Assembly (NCBI RefSeq): GCF_001632365.1 | Contig: NW_024468516.1 | Coordinates: 1,023,067 to 1,039,684 of the forward strand | Reading direction: 5' to 3' | From: Laetiporus sulphureus 93-53 | Lineage: Eukaryota > Basidiomycota > Agaricomycetes > Polyporales > Laetiporaceae | Length of the DNA: 16,618 nucleotides | Shown here: positions 1-8,322 of the stretch, piece after piece | Numbering within the stretch: the stretch's first letter is position 1 | Layout of the letters: each line of letters begins with the position of its first letter | Program-made: the position numbers and the translations under genes | Notes under the pieces: model-generated | What the model was told of the DNA's origin: nothing | The model's database searches: none | The model's input: the letters and a program-made list of their open reading frames with translations, nothing else

Positions 1-198
1 TATTACTGTATAAGTTAGGCTTACCTAATACCAGCGCTACTTGTCACATGTGTGGATTAGCACGTGATATGTCACGTGACTAGTTCTAGACTTTCAGGGT
101 GCCTAGGACTGTTAGTACTTCACGTACCGGTTCGTTCCTTTCTGAACAGCCTAGCGCTGATGTCGTGTGATGTCCTAGTCACGTGCGGATTGAAAGAC

Positions 199-442
199 GT
201 GAAAATCTGTGACAGATCCTCAGTTTCATGCGCGTTCCAAACATTTTGATGTAAAATATCATTATGCGCGCAAACAGCAACAAAGGGGATGTATTAATAT
301 TGTTTATTGTCCTACTGAAGATATGATTGCGGACATTTTTATGAAAGCACTCCCCAAACTGCGGCATCAAAAGCTATCTCGTTTGCTTGGGATGTCCATC
401 GGCTTGCAGGGGAGTGTTGAGAAAGCCGAACCTCACGACTGA
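199..442 (+). pseudogene. Ty1/copia polyprotein, C-terminal RNase H tail (truncated)
   Basis: The reading frame carries the typical end of a copia RNase H domain: FHARSKHFDVKYHYARK, then a VYCPTEDMIADIFMKALP stretch equivalent to the conserved 'T.d..ADi.TK.L' ending. In the family this domain degrades the RNA strand of the RNA-DNA hybrid during reverse transcription. Only about 75 residues remain. Just upstream of about 199 the frame has TGA stops and no copia similarity, so integrase, reverse transcriptase and most of RNase H are missing. The frame runs past the polypurine tract into the LTR and stops at 440-442. This is a dead 3' remnant, quite different in sequence from the minus-strand copia element at 10327-12825. 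Confidence 0.85.
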
Positions 443-640
443 GGCTCGGGGACAAGCTGAGGTACTGAGGCCCTCACAAACGAGAGTCCGGACCAATGTG
501 GCTGAGGGATTAGATAATATTTTTAAATGTGTACATGTATATATAAAGGAATGCCATATCGGGAAGATCTGTATCATCCCGCATCCTCCTTCATCCCAGA
601 CGCTCACCCGCGTTCCGTGTTCCTAATCTGAGGCTTAATA
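415..640 (+). repeat. copia 3' LTR (start defined, end uncertain)
   Basis: A polypurine tract (AGGGGAG, 408-414) just after the conserved polyprotein end is followed by TGTTGA, the normal start of a copia LTR. A TATA-type box (TATATATAAAGG) lies at about 538-549, so 415 to about 540 would be U3. The right end is not clear. If the inverted piece at 641-785 belongs to this LTR, the LTR would run 415-785 and end in TCAACA, a perfect 6-bp inverse of its start. Otherwise it ends near 630 and 641-785 is a separate insertion. No target duplication could be tested because the 5' end of the element is absent. Confidence 0.6.
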
Positions 641-785
641 TGTACGATACTATATGAATATCGTGATTGGTCAATGTCCTATCGTACGATCCCTTGGGAT
701 TATATCATTGGACATTGTCCTTCCATACCCTTCTTCATACTGTGCTCTTCGCAGATTACACAAGGAATATGTTATTCCTTCAACA
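641..785 (-). repeat. inverted fragment of the LTR family found at 13409-13840
   Basis: Read on the minus strand from 785, this piece starts TGTTGAAGGAATA and follows the first about 145 bp of the LTR at 13409-13553 with many shared blocks. These include the near-palindrome of the GGAATA..TATTCC type, ATGAAGAAGGGTATGGAAGG, and CCAATCACGATATTCAT. Similarity stops near 641 (13553 in the other copy), so the rest of that LTR, including its TATA box and 3' end, is missing here. Confidence 0.7.
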
Positions 786-977
786 GAATTGCACATGTGA
801 TGATCGGTCTGATAGGCCATTGTATGTGTCTGATGAGTAATCACATTGACTCATAGACTCAATATATGCCCACTCAACTGGTCAACATTATTGTGTCAAT
901 TAGAATTATTGTGTCTAAAATATAACATGTTATTCATATATATGAGAGCGCACTTTTTGCTGATGAGTAGGCTGAGC

Positions 978-1595
978 AGGCCCCGGGCAACTCTCACATA
1001 TGAGTGTCGCAAAATAGCATATTTGAGGGGCCCAAAATCATGATTTCCTTGTCGCTGATTGCATATTTAGGGCCTCTGAGGCCGTTCCAAGACCCCTAAC
1101 CTTATTGCAACTTAGCATATTTTGGGACCTGATGGGTGTCAGGAGGCCCCCAATTAAGGCATGTCCGTGTGGCTAAAGCTTGATATCCATGCGACAAGGC
1201 CACCCATGGTAGCCCCATATCAATATAAATTAATTGAGTGATTTCCTGAACCCGATAACCGTTATAATACATGCAGGCATTGTCTGCATTGTTACGTCCA
1301 AGAGCATTCGAGCCTTTCCTACATCCTCTCCTTCCCCTGAGTCTCACTAGTCACTCTAAGCACACATTCTATGTATCCTTCGATTATCAGAACATCGTTA
1401 TGCAAGAGCACCATGCTGTCTCGCCAACAAATCCATATGTTTTCGACTCTGACATGACGTGACATATCATTACATAACGTGACATAGTCACGGGCCTTGT
1501 CACACTTTGCATACTTCAGGCCAAAAACTTTGCATATTTTAGGCTGATTTTGGAAGATTTTTGCGACACTCATATGTGAGAGTTGCCCGGGGCCT
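978..1595. mobile_element. 618-bp non-autonomous hAT-like transposon (MITE)
   Basis: The two ends, 978-1014 and 1559-1595, are perfect 37-bp inverted repeats starting AGGCCCCGGGCAACTC. They are flanked by a perfect 8-bp direct repeat GGCTGAGC (970-977 and 1596-1603). An 8-bp target duplication fits the hAT superfamily. Copies of a GCATATTT..GG.CC motif lie just inside the ends (about 1017, 1061 and 1116 on the left; about 1508 and 1530 on the right), like subterminal transposase-binding sites. The interior has no reading frame resembling a transposase; its longest frames are under 90 codons and look random. It would therefore need a transposase supplied from elsewhere. The hAT assignment is inferred from target-site length and end layout, not from protein. 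Confidence 0.8.
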
Positions 1596-2950
1596 GGCTG
1601 AGCGCAAAAGGATGCGTCTGTGGCTGACGATACACATGCCCATGTCGAATTGGCGCCAGCTCTTGCTCAAGCTTCAGCCTGCCACCTCACCATTCACCGG
1701 AGGGACACGGAGAGGCGGTCTCAGCTCATACTAATGTCTGAGGTTGTCATGTCTCGCTCCTAGCAATTTTACATATATGACCTCCTGCACATGGTAGTTT
1801 TCATGCCACGGGTGGTCAACATATTGTTGATTCAAGTTGCCATGTCCGCCTTGGTACATCGAGCCGAGTTAATGAGGTGTTCAGATATTCATATGCATGA
1901 ATGTTCTGTAGATAGTCCAAGTATAGTATGAATAGAACCACAGAGCCGAGGTATCGAAAGGCCTGCTACTGTCACAGAGCAATTTGAAGATGACGAAAGA
2001 CATTGCACATGTCTGACTATATAGGCAGACAAAAAAATACATGAATAGAAATCCGGATGCGTGCGTAGTACCATATAGTATGAGGGGTGTATGACAGCGA
2101 AGATTGTACGATTTTCCAAAAACCAATAAATACGGAACCAGGACACCTGCGGCCTAGCATAGGAAAGTTTCGATATAGAGAAAGAATTGCGGACCTAAAG
2201 TACATAATGTTGACTTTCCCAGCCAGCCCACTGCGCGGCCAGGAGTTTGGGAGTCGCCCGCTCTCTAGAAGATGGCTCCACGGGGCCAAACCGATGGCCC
2301 GTCCCATTGTAGCCGCGCCCTATTATATACACGCGCGCTACTACTCTCCCACGCCGGTGGCGCAGGTCGCACCGGGGCCTCTCACATCTGTGCTCCGCGC
2401 CCAGATTCCAACACATAAAGTCAGCGTGGACGTTGCGCAAATGCGGCACCTAACTCACCAGATTCCAAAGCACGTTACACGAACAACTCAGCACCTCATC
2501 TTAGTACTCGTCCTCCCAATCCTCCGCGGCCTCTCCCTCCGCCTGCCCTTGCTCCACATCGTCCTCGCGGCCTTGACCAGAGGGCCCAGCCTCCATGGGT
2601 ACCTCAACTTCCTGTACTTCGCGATGACGGTGTTGATTCGAAGGTCCGGCGACCATTGACTCGTCCACAACAGCGTTTACCCGGTTGGCGGTGGCTACGG
2701 AAGGTTCCGTCTCTGGACCGATTGCGGGGATGCTGTTTGAGGCATCAGAAGGGATCACAAGGCTGGGAATGTCGATGTCCGCTTCGGTCTGCACGCCATG
2801 GCCTGAGCGCACAAACGAGGGAGTATCGGTTTGCTGCCTCTGCGCGGGTCGGGCCGTTTCTTGGATGTTTAGCAAAATACGAGAGACAAGAATTGTGGTG
2901 AGCCTATAACATGCATGAGTACTGTCGCGATGAGCATAGATTCTGAAACT
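1596..2950. repeat. segmental duplication, copy 1 (pairs with 8793-9939)
   Basis: From GGCTGAGCGCAAAAGG at 1596 to GAAACTT near 2950 this block matches 8793-9939 at high identity and in the same orientation. Shared landmarks are TGTCGAATTGGCGCC, AAAACCAATAAATACGGAAC and the whole last exon of the DUF6533-like gene. Copy 1 has about 211 bp more than copy 2 near 2210-2420 plus smaller indels. The left edge coincides with the right end of the hAT-like element. The right edge in copy 2 coincides with a copia LTR. The part from 1596 to about 2500 is the 3' flank of the gene and shows no gene of its own. Confidence 0.85.
2202..2420. other. copy-specific 211-bp insertion in the 3' flank
   Basis: In the duplicate at 9384-9391 the sequence reads ACACAATG directly followed by TCAGCGTGG. 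Here ACATAATG (2202-2209) is followed by 211 extra bases ending in ACATAAAG (2413-2420), and only then TCAGCGTGG. The extra piece is GC-rich and contains TATTATATA (2320-2328) within a GC-rich setting. Its ends do not form clear inverted repeats. The 8-bp near-identical flanking repeats suggest an insertion, but deletion from copy 2 is possible. Confidence 0.55.
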
Positions 2951-4354
2951 TAACGGTTTGTCTACATTGCCGACAATGTATAGGGCGTTCTACATATGAG
3001 GTCAGGATTTCATGAATACGTTCACTAGCATCAGTTGATGGACAGTTGAGTCACCGACCTGGCCAATAAGTGATAGTATGCTGACGCTGACGTCCAGCAG
3101 TAATAACATTCTATGGCGGGCGTCTCAGTTTTCCCCTGCAATGGAAAAGAATTGGCCACGTACACAAACTGAATTGTACCTACACACAGGGAAACGATGA
3201 CGCAATTACGGTCCAACAACGTAAACTTTACTCACCGTCTCTCAACAACAATGCCACCAGTGAAGGCCTCTGAGAAAACACTCCAGTCGAGTTCTGGCTG
3301 AGTTGCTTGTATAGCATCCTCCAGATGATACCGACCACTGCAACATTCGAGACCACAGAAATAACAAGGTTGGCAATTGTCACTATGAAGTGACGATGAG
3401 TGTGGCTCCTTTGGGAAAGGTACAGTCCGTATAATCAGCTTACACCTGGTAGTTGACGGTTGAGAAGGAAATATAACCTGTCGACAGAACGGGTTGCTTA
3501 CTTTGTGAATGTGCTCGCACATGAATTCTGTGGGAGCGTGTAGCATATTGCCGTTGATCCTAGAACAATGACCCCGGTTGAGACGTTCACGAAATCTTCT
3601 CACGACAAGAGAGTTAGTGATGAAACGATTCGTTCAGTCCAATCATCGCAGAGAGCGTACCGAGGACAATATCGAGCCCAAATAACGCAACGACTAGCAA
3701 CGCAATAATAATGGTAAGACGCCAGTCACGTTCGGTCACTGCATATACTCGTAGTAACGTGACCACTGCGATAGGATGTCAGTATCTAGTTGAAATGTGG
3801 TGCACGTAAATTTACCTTGGGACACAGCTAAGATTGCGAAATCAAGACTGAATGTTGCATTCATCACTACTTCACAGCTAAAAGGCATGAAATATAACAG
3901 GTTTTGCAACTTCGTGAGCTATAGGGCTCGAAACGAACCTCTGCCGTTGCATCCTGTCAGACCGCCGTGATCAGATTGAACTTCCATCATGATACGTACA
4001 GTTTGTGAGTAGATATTCGTTATGAATGCGATCGATACAGCACCATAGACGAGAGCCAGCAGTCGATTGATGAAGAAGAGGACTGCCGGGAATGACCTTT
4101 TGCCCCAAAAGAATTTAACCTCTTGGTCGAACGTAGTGATATGTTCGTAGAATATGAGGGCTAGGTCGGTGACCGTTGCAATGCATTACAGTGTTCAGTT
4201 ATGATCACACTCGCCTGCTCCAGATGCAAGAGCACAGTTCGAAAGGAAGCTATGCATGACAGGTTCTCGCAATTAGCAAACTGGCTAACAGGGAAAAGAT
4301 CAAAGCTCACTTTGCCTCCAGCAGCTCGATCGGCTCCGTGGTCAAGCTCGTCAT
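2501..4354 (-). CDS. DUF6533-like multi-pass membrane protein (D1), multi-exon
   Basis: This looks like a fungal 7TM-type protein of unknown function. Start ATG is at 4352-4354 (MTSLTTEPIELLEA). Supported exons: 4354-4311, 4249-4215, 4160-4000, 3877-3816, 3765-3661, 3559-3502, 3477-3446, 3382-3236, a short exon from 3179, an unresolved exon within about 3119-3010, and the last exon 2903-2501. The family word is ALIFYEHITTFDQEVKFFWG (exon 3). Hydrophobic segments follow, with VVTLLRVYAV, TIANLVISVVSNVAVVGIIW, ALLLRDGTIQ and LTTILVSRILLNIQE, all typical of DUF6533 proteins. The C-terminus is a hydrophilic tail rich in Ser/Pro that ends in an acidic stretch (AEDWEDEY). Intron 2 (4214-4161) needs a GC donor (GCGAGT) to keep frame. 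The link between exon 3 and the exon at 3877 is unresolved: the simplest small exon at 3953-3939 gives the wrong phase, so either a frameshift or a misjudged splice site exists. Function and ligand are unknown; decay cannot be excluded. Confidence 0.75.
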
Positions 4355-4737
4355 GCTACGAATAGAGGATAGGAGGTAACGAAGATGTGGGTAGCAGCTC
4401 GCTCTGGGTAGCTATTTAACATGCTTGGAATATGATCATGATTCATCAGATGCAAGGAAAAAAAGAATTTACGGGTGCGAAAGCACAGAGATTCTTCTCC
4501 CGTTGGAGTTGACTAGTCGACTGAGGATTCCGCGCAGTTCTCACAGTACGATGGCCTCAACTTAGCTGACATCCTCAGCATCTGCTGCTCACATCGAACA
4601 TGCCGGCTCCGTCGCAACCATCACCGCCAGCGAGCAGGAATCATGTCGAGCATAATATTGCCATTGGAGAGCTGCTGAAACGCTGAGAATGTGCAAATAA
4701 CTTCCCCATAGATGGGTCGGGACCTATATTATACGAA
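4355..4737 (-). promoter_or_regulatory. upstream region of D1, possible promoter
   Basis: These 383 bp lie between the D1 start codon and the R segment and contain no recognisable gene. On the minus strand GTTAAATAGC (4411-4420) lies about 57-66 bp before the ATG and is the only TATA-like string close to it. The assignment is positional; no other element was recognised. Confidence 0.25.
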
Positions 4738-5218
4738 TTGAGTCAGCGCACTCGTTCCACACCAGAAAGTACCTGTACCCTGTGCGTTACGACCATCAAG
4801 CGAGAATGATCCATCTCAGTACTTGCGCGGAAGAATTCCACCGCGTGAAAACGAAGACGCGTTCAAGCCAGCGCACCTGGGGCCCTGGGGTACCGATAAG
4901 TGATCGTGTCGCCAGCCACCTGCACAGCCGTGTATTACGTAGGCTGAAATAGGCCGTTCAATGTGCCCACCGACGTTCCTCGTCGCAGGCACTGATTTGA
5001 GACTCGGGTGGGATGTTCATCGACGCGGCGGTGCTTGACTTTGATGAGTTCATCAAAGTCCCGGTATGCTCTTGTTTCCAAGACGCATACGTGCTGATGC
5101 ACAGAACAGAATACTATTTGGGACAAAGAATGCGCAACGCGTATTCGGTGAAAAGAATACGGAGGTTAGAGTCCAAGACTGGGCGCTTGCGCCATATCTG
5201 CAAAACTCGCTGTGATTG
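4738..5218 (-). repeat. R segment, copy 1 (pairs with 7108-7621); gene relic
   Basis: Same orientation and largely the same sequence as 7108-7621, with indels. Shared blocks include TTGAGTCAGC..GCGCAC at the left edge, a TTGATGAGTTCAT string in the middle, and ATCTGCAAA..CG..GTGATTG at the right edge. On the minus strand short frames in both copies preserve similar peptides (LETRAYRDFDELIKVKHR here, LATRVYHNLYELIKTKHR in copy 2), and the lower end reads MD..RL.V..H..Q.LSG.E.VR in both. That pattern suggests a decayed protein-coding sequence. Stops and frameshifts prevent a full frame. I do not recognise the family. Confidence 0.7.
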
Positions 5219-5510
5219 GTGGCCACAATATCACGCTACCTCCTCATTATTAATTGGTTCCAGTGACTGCAGCTCGAAATTGGCTGCATCCCGAGGATAA
5301 TCATTAGCCGACTCAAACTTAAAACACCAAAACACCGCCAATTATCCTACTTCAGCGGAAATGACAGACCAACCTCTTGTTCACGCGAATATCCCCAATC
5401 AATGGTTGGTCATTCACGAAAACTCATATAAATCCACAGTACGCGTACTAACTACGAACTACAATTACATTGAATGTTCGTCACCGTCGCAGGACATACG
5501 ACACATGGCA
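5219..5510. other. about 290 bp present only in unit 1
   Basis: In unit 2, R is joined almost directly to the NFS1 3' flank (7621/7631). Here about 290 extra bases separate them, from after GTGATTGG to CGAGACATAT. The stretch is AT-richer than its surroundings and has ATTGG/CCAAT-type strings and a TATAAA at about 5428, but no convincing reading frame and no clear terminal repeats. It could be an insertion in unit 1 or a deletion from unit 2. Confidence 0.5.
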
Positions 5511-5701
5511 CGAGACATATCAGGAGATGACAGGAAAGGAAGGGCCCTAGGATGGGTGCGGACGGTGCCGCGGATATTTCGTCGCGCGGGCGACGCTAGA
5601 GAAACGGACCTGAACACTGACTGCACAGGGATAGGAAATAGTTGTATGGGATGCATTGAGTGAGCCGAGGCGAAGAGGATGGCGACTGGGATGATGGTCG
5701 T

Positions 5702-7119
5702 TCAATGCTGCGCCCAATCGATGCTGCTGATGTCGATGCCGTCTTGAACCATCTCCCACAGCGGGCTACCATGACACCAAAAGTCAGCTACCAGTCATCA
5801 AACGATAGATTGTAACATGAGCACGCACCTCATGTCCCGCAACCATTGCACAACCGCAACGATCTTCTCAATCACGTAGTCGACCTCCGCCTCGGTCGTG
5901 AACCGGCCCATGCCGAAGCGCAGCGACGAATGCGCCATGTCTTCTGCAGCTCCGAGTGCGCGAAGCACGTACGATGGCTCGAGCGAGGCCGACGTGCACG
6001 CACTTCCTGACGACAATGCGATATCCTGCAACGCGAATCCGAAGTTAGCACGGACCCCACAATGAATGACCATAAAAACGCACCTTGAGTGCCATGAGCA
6101 GACTCTCGCCCTCAACATACGCGAAGCTAAGATTGACACAGCCGGGATAGCCGTTGGTGTCACCGTTTCGCACGACGTGCTCGACCTTCGCGTTGATCCC
6201 CTTGATGAGACGCTCAGATAGTTCCTTCACGTGCGCGTGGTCTCGCTGACAACACAAACAATAAATCAGCATCAAAATCTGACGTCGAAGGACAAAGCGG
6301 ATAACGAGGCGCTCAGTACCCCTGCACGGTACATCTCAGCTCAGCCGGCACAGCTGACACGAGTCCAGACTGCATTGCCGCTGATCTCATGGTACAAAGG
6401 TACGTGCAAAGCTCCATCAGCGCGCCTGTTCAAGAAACTTGCACCCACCGCCATCTCCTGCTTCGCAGTCCTTGCAGCCTCACCCATACCCGCAACCAAT
6501 GGCGTCGCTAGCGTCCCACTCCTCAAGCCTCGTTCCTGTCCACCGCCGTTGATAATTGGCTCCAAGCGTACACGAGGCCGCCTGCGGACATAGCACGCGC
6601 CGACGCCCTTGGGACCGTACAGCTTGTGCCCCGAGAGACTCATGAGGTCGACGTTCATCTCGTTCACGTCGTTTGAAATCTTGCCCGCCGCCGACGCGGC
6701 ATCCGTGTGGAAGTGCACGCCGCGATGCCGATGAACGAGCGCGCCAATCTCCTTGATCGGCTGGATGGCGCCCGTCTCGTTGTTCACGGTCATGATGCAA
6801 ACCAGTGCAATGTCTGGCCGGATGGCCTTCTCGAGCTCAGCGAGTCGACGATACCATTCTATTGCACAGCAAGGTAAGTCACATCGAATCCCTCGTCTTC
6901 TAGCTTCCGAAGGAGTCAAGCAGGCATTTGTGTTCCTAAGATCAAAGAGAAGAGTGAGCGAACCAAAGTTTAATGGACGGCTTTAGCTCCAAAAACGTAC
7001 CGTCTGGGTGGTGATGATGTGCTTCCTTTTGTCCTTGTGGGACCACGCAACGCCCTTGATAGCCATGTTATTTGACTCAGTCGCGCCCGAGGTGAATACG
7101 ATGTCATTTGAGTCAGCAG
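5702..7119 (-). pseudogene. NFS1: cysteine desulfurase NFS1-like pseudogene, copy A
   Basis: NFS1 is the mitochondrial PLP enzyme that takes sulfur from cysteine for Fe-S cluster assembly. Exons read on the minus strand: about 7119-7001 ([19 protein letters not shown]), 6935-6449, 6245-6084, 6025-5829 and 5765-5702. They hold the PLP-lysine word [26 protein letters not shown], the active-cysteine loop [25 protein letters not shown], and the normal C-terminus PLWEMVQDGID..DWAQH. Splice borders are intact and in phase. Defects: the N-terminal part before NDIVF is missing and replaced by R copy 2; one base is lost near 6907-6911 and another near 6842-6848, with a TAG stop at 6859-6861 between them. 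The usual HTDAAQ reads HTDAAS. The intron 6448-6246 is long (about 203 nt) for this region. A functional copy is expected elsewhere because the enzyme is essential in known fungi. Confidence 0.9.
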
Positions 7120-7621
7120 CGCACTTGTTCCAAACCAGAAAGTGCCTGTGCCATGTGCGCTATGACCGTCAAGCGAAGAGGATCCATCGCATACTTGTGC
7201 AGACGCAACCCGCCCGGCAAAAACGAAGACCCGTTGAGTGCTTTTGGGCCCCTGAGGTGCCGATATTGGTGATCGCGTCGCCAGCCTCGGCCACAAGGAG
7301 GCTGTATGATCTAGGCGAAACAGGCTGTGCAGTGGTGCCCGTCGTAGGCGCTGATCTGGGACTCAGTAATCTCCGCGTCCGAAAGATATGATTGCATTCT
7401 GTCGATAACCGGTGCTTGGTTTTGATGAGTTCATACAGATTGTGGTACACTCTTGTAGCCAAGGTTTTGAATGCACACGTGTTGGTCTTCACAGCAGAAA
7501 TACTGTGTAGGACAGAATCATGTGCAACGGTCACTGTTTGCTCATCGGTGGAAAGAAACACAGAGGTTGGAGTCTCCGAGACTGGGCACTTGCTCCAAAT
7601 CTGCAAAGCGTGTTGTGATTG
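7108..7621 (-). repeat. R segment, copy 2 (pairs with 4738-5218); gene relic
   Basis: This is the longer copy of R. Its left edge abuts NFS1-A coding sequence inside the words preceding NDIVFTSG, and its right edge joins the 3' flank of NFS1-B. On the minus strand a 162-codon open frame (7657-7169) exists, but conserved-looking peptides change frame along it. Examples are SDAEITESQISAYDGHHC followed by a TAG, then GDAITNIGTSG, then NGSSFLPGGLRLHKYAMDP in other frames. This suggests a decayed gene that once followed NFS1 on the same strand. No family recognised. Confidence 0.65.
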
Positions 7622-7845
7622 AACGCAACTCGGGGACATATTGGGAGATGACAGCAAAGGAAAGGCCCTGGAATGAGTGGGGACGGCGCATGGGATATTT
7701 CATCATTGAAGCGACATGAGAGAACGAGACCTGCACACTGACTGCAAGACCTGAACAGTTACTGCACATGATTAGGGAATGGTCGTACGGGATGCAATGA
7801 GTGAGCCGAAGCGGAGGGCGGGAGGTGACTAGGATGGTCCGACGC

Positions 7846-8322
7846 TTAGTGCTGTGCCCAGTCGATCGTACTGTGGTCGATGCCGTCCTGGACCATCTCC
7901 CACAGCGGGCTATCAGCACACCAGAGGTCAGCTACTAGTGACCAAACGATAGATCATAACGTGAACACGCACCTCATGTCCCGCAACCGCTGCACAAACA
8001 CAACAATCTTCTCAATCACGTAGTCGATCTCCACCTCGGTCGTGAACCGGCCCATACCGAAGCGCAGCGACGAATGCGCCATGTCTTCTGCAGCTCCGAG
8101 CGCGCGAAGCGCATACGATGGCTCGAGCGGTGCCGACGTGCACGCGCTTCGTGACGACAATGCGATATCCTGCAGCACATACCCAAAGCTATCATAAACC
8201 TCACACAATGAATAACCGTAACGACGCACCTTGAGTTCCATGAGAAGACTCTCGCCCTCCACCTACGCGAAGCCAAAGTTGACGCAGCCAGGGTAGCCGA
8301 TCGGGTCTTCGTTTCGCACAAC
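7846..8322 (-). pseudogene. NFS1: NFS1-like pseudogene, copy B (C-terminal stump)
   Basis: Three exons remain on the minus strand: 8322-8230, 8169-7973 and 7909-7846, with splice sites at the same places as copy A. They encode VVRNEDPIGYPGCVN.., the active-cysteine loop, [18 protein letters not shown], and PLWEMVQDGIDHSTIDWAQH plus stop. A TAG at 8263-8265 replaces the Tyr codon found in copy A (FAYVEGE). The loop reads [13 protein letters not shown]: Gly before Ser-Ala-Cys became Arg and Ala became Pro. Similarity to NFS1 ends abruptly at about 8322, so the PLP-binding two thirds of the protein are absent. A non-functional remnant. Confidence 0.9.

Noticed and set aside
1102..1573. Transposase gene inside the hAT-like element
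   Set aside because: Frames of 81 and 84 codons on the minus strand overlap the inverted repeat end and show no transposase motifs.
2087..2659. 190-codon plus-strand open frame
   Set aside because: It runs antisense to the D1 last exon and across the 211-bp insertion, and the matching stretch of the duplicate at 9300-9640 does not keep the frame. No family similarity.
3232..3603. 123-codon minus-strand frame read as one exon
   Set aside because: The family-like peptides (TIANLVISVVSN.., ALLLRDG) lie in a different frame with proper splice sites; the long frame is a by-product.
6231..6593. 120-codon plus-strand frame
   Set aside because: It is antisense to NFS1-A exons and an intron; no similarity to any family.
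6836..6862. Very short intron that would remove the NFS1-A stop
   Set aside because: A GT..AG pair around the TAG would give an intron of only about 24 nt, too short for fungal splicing, and would leave the two frameshifts unexplained.
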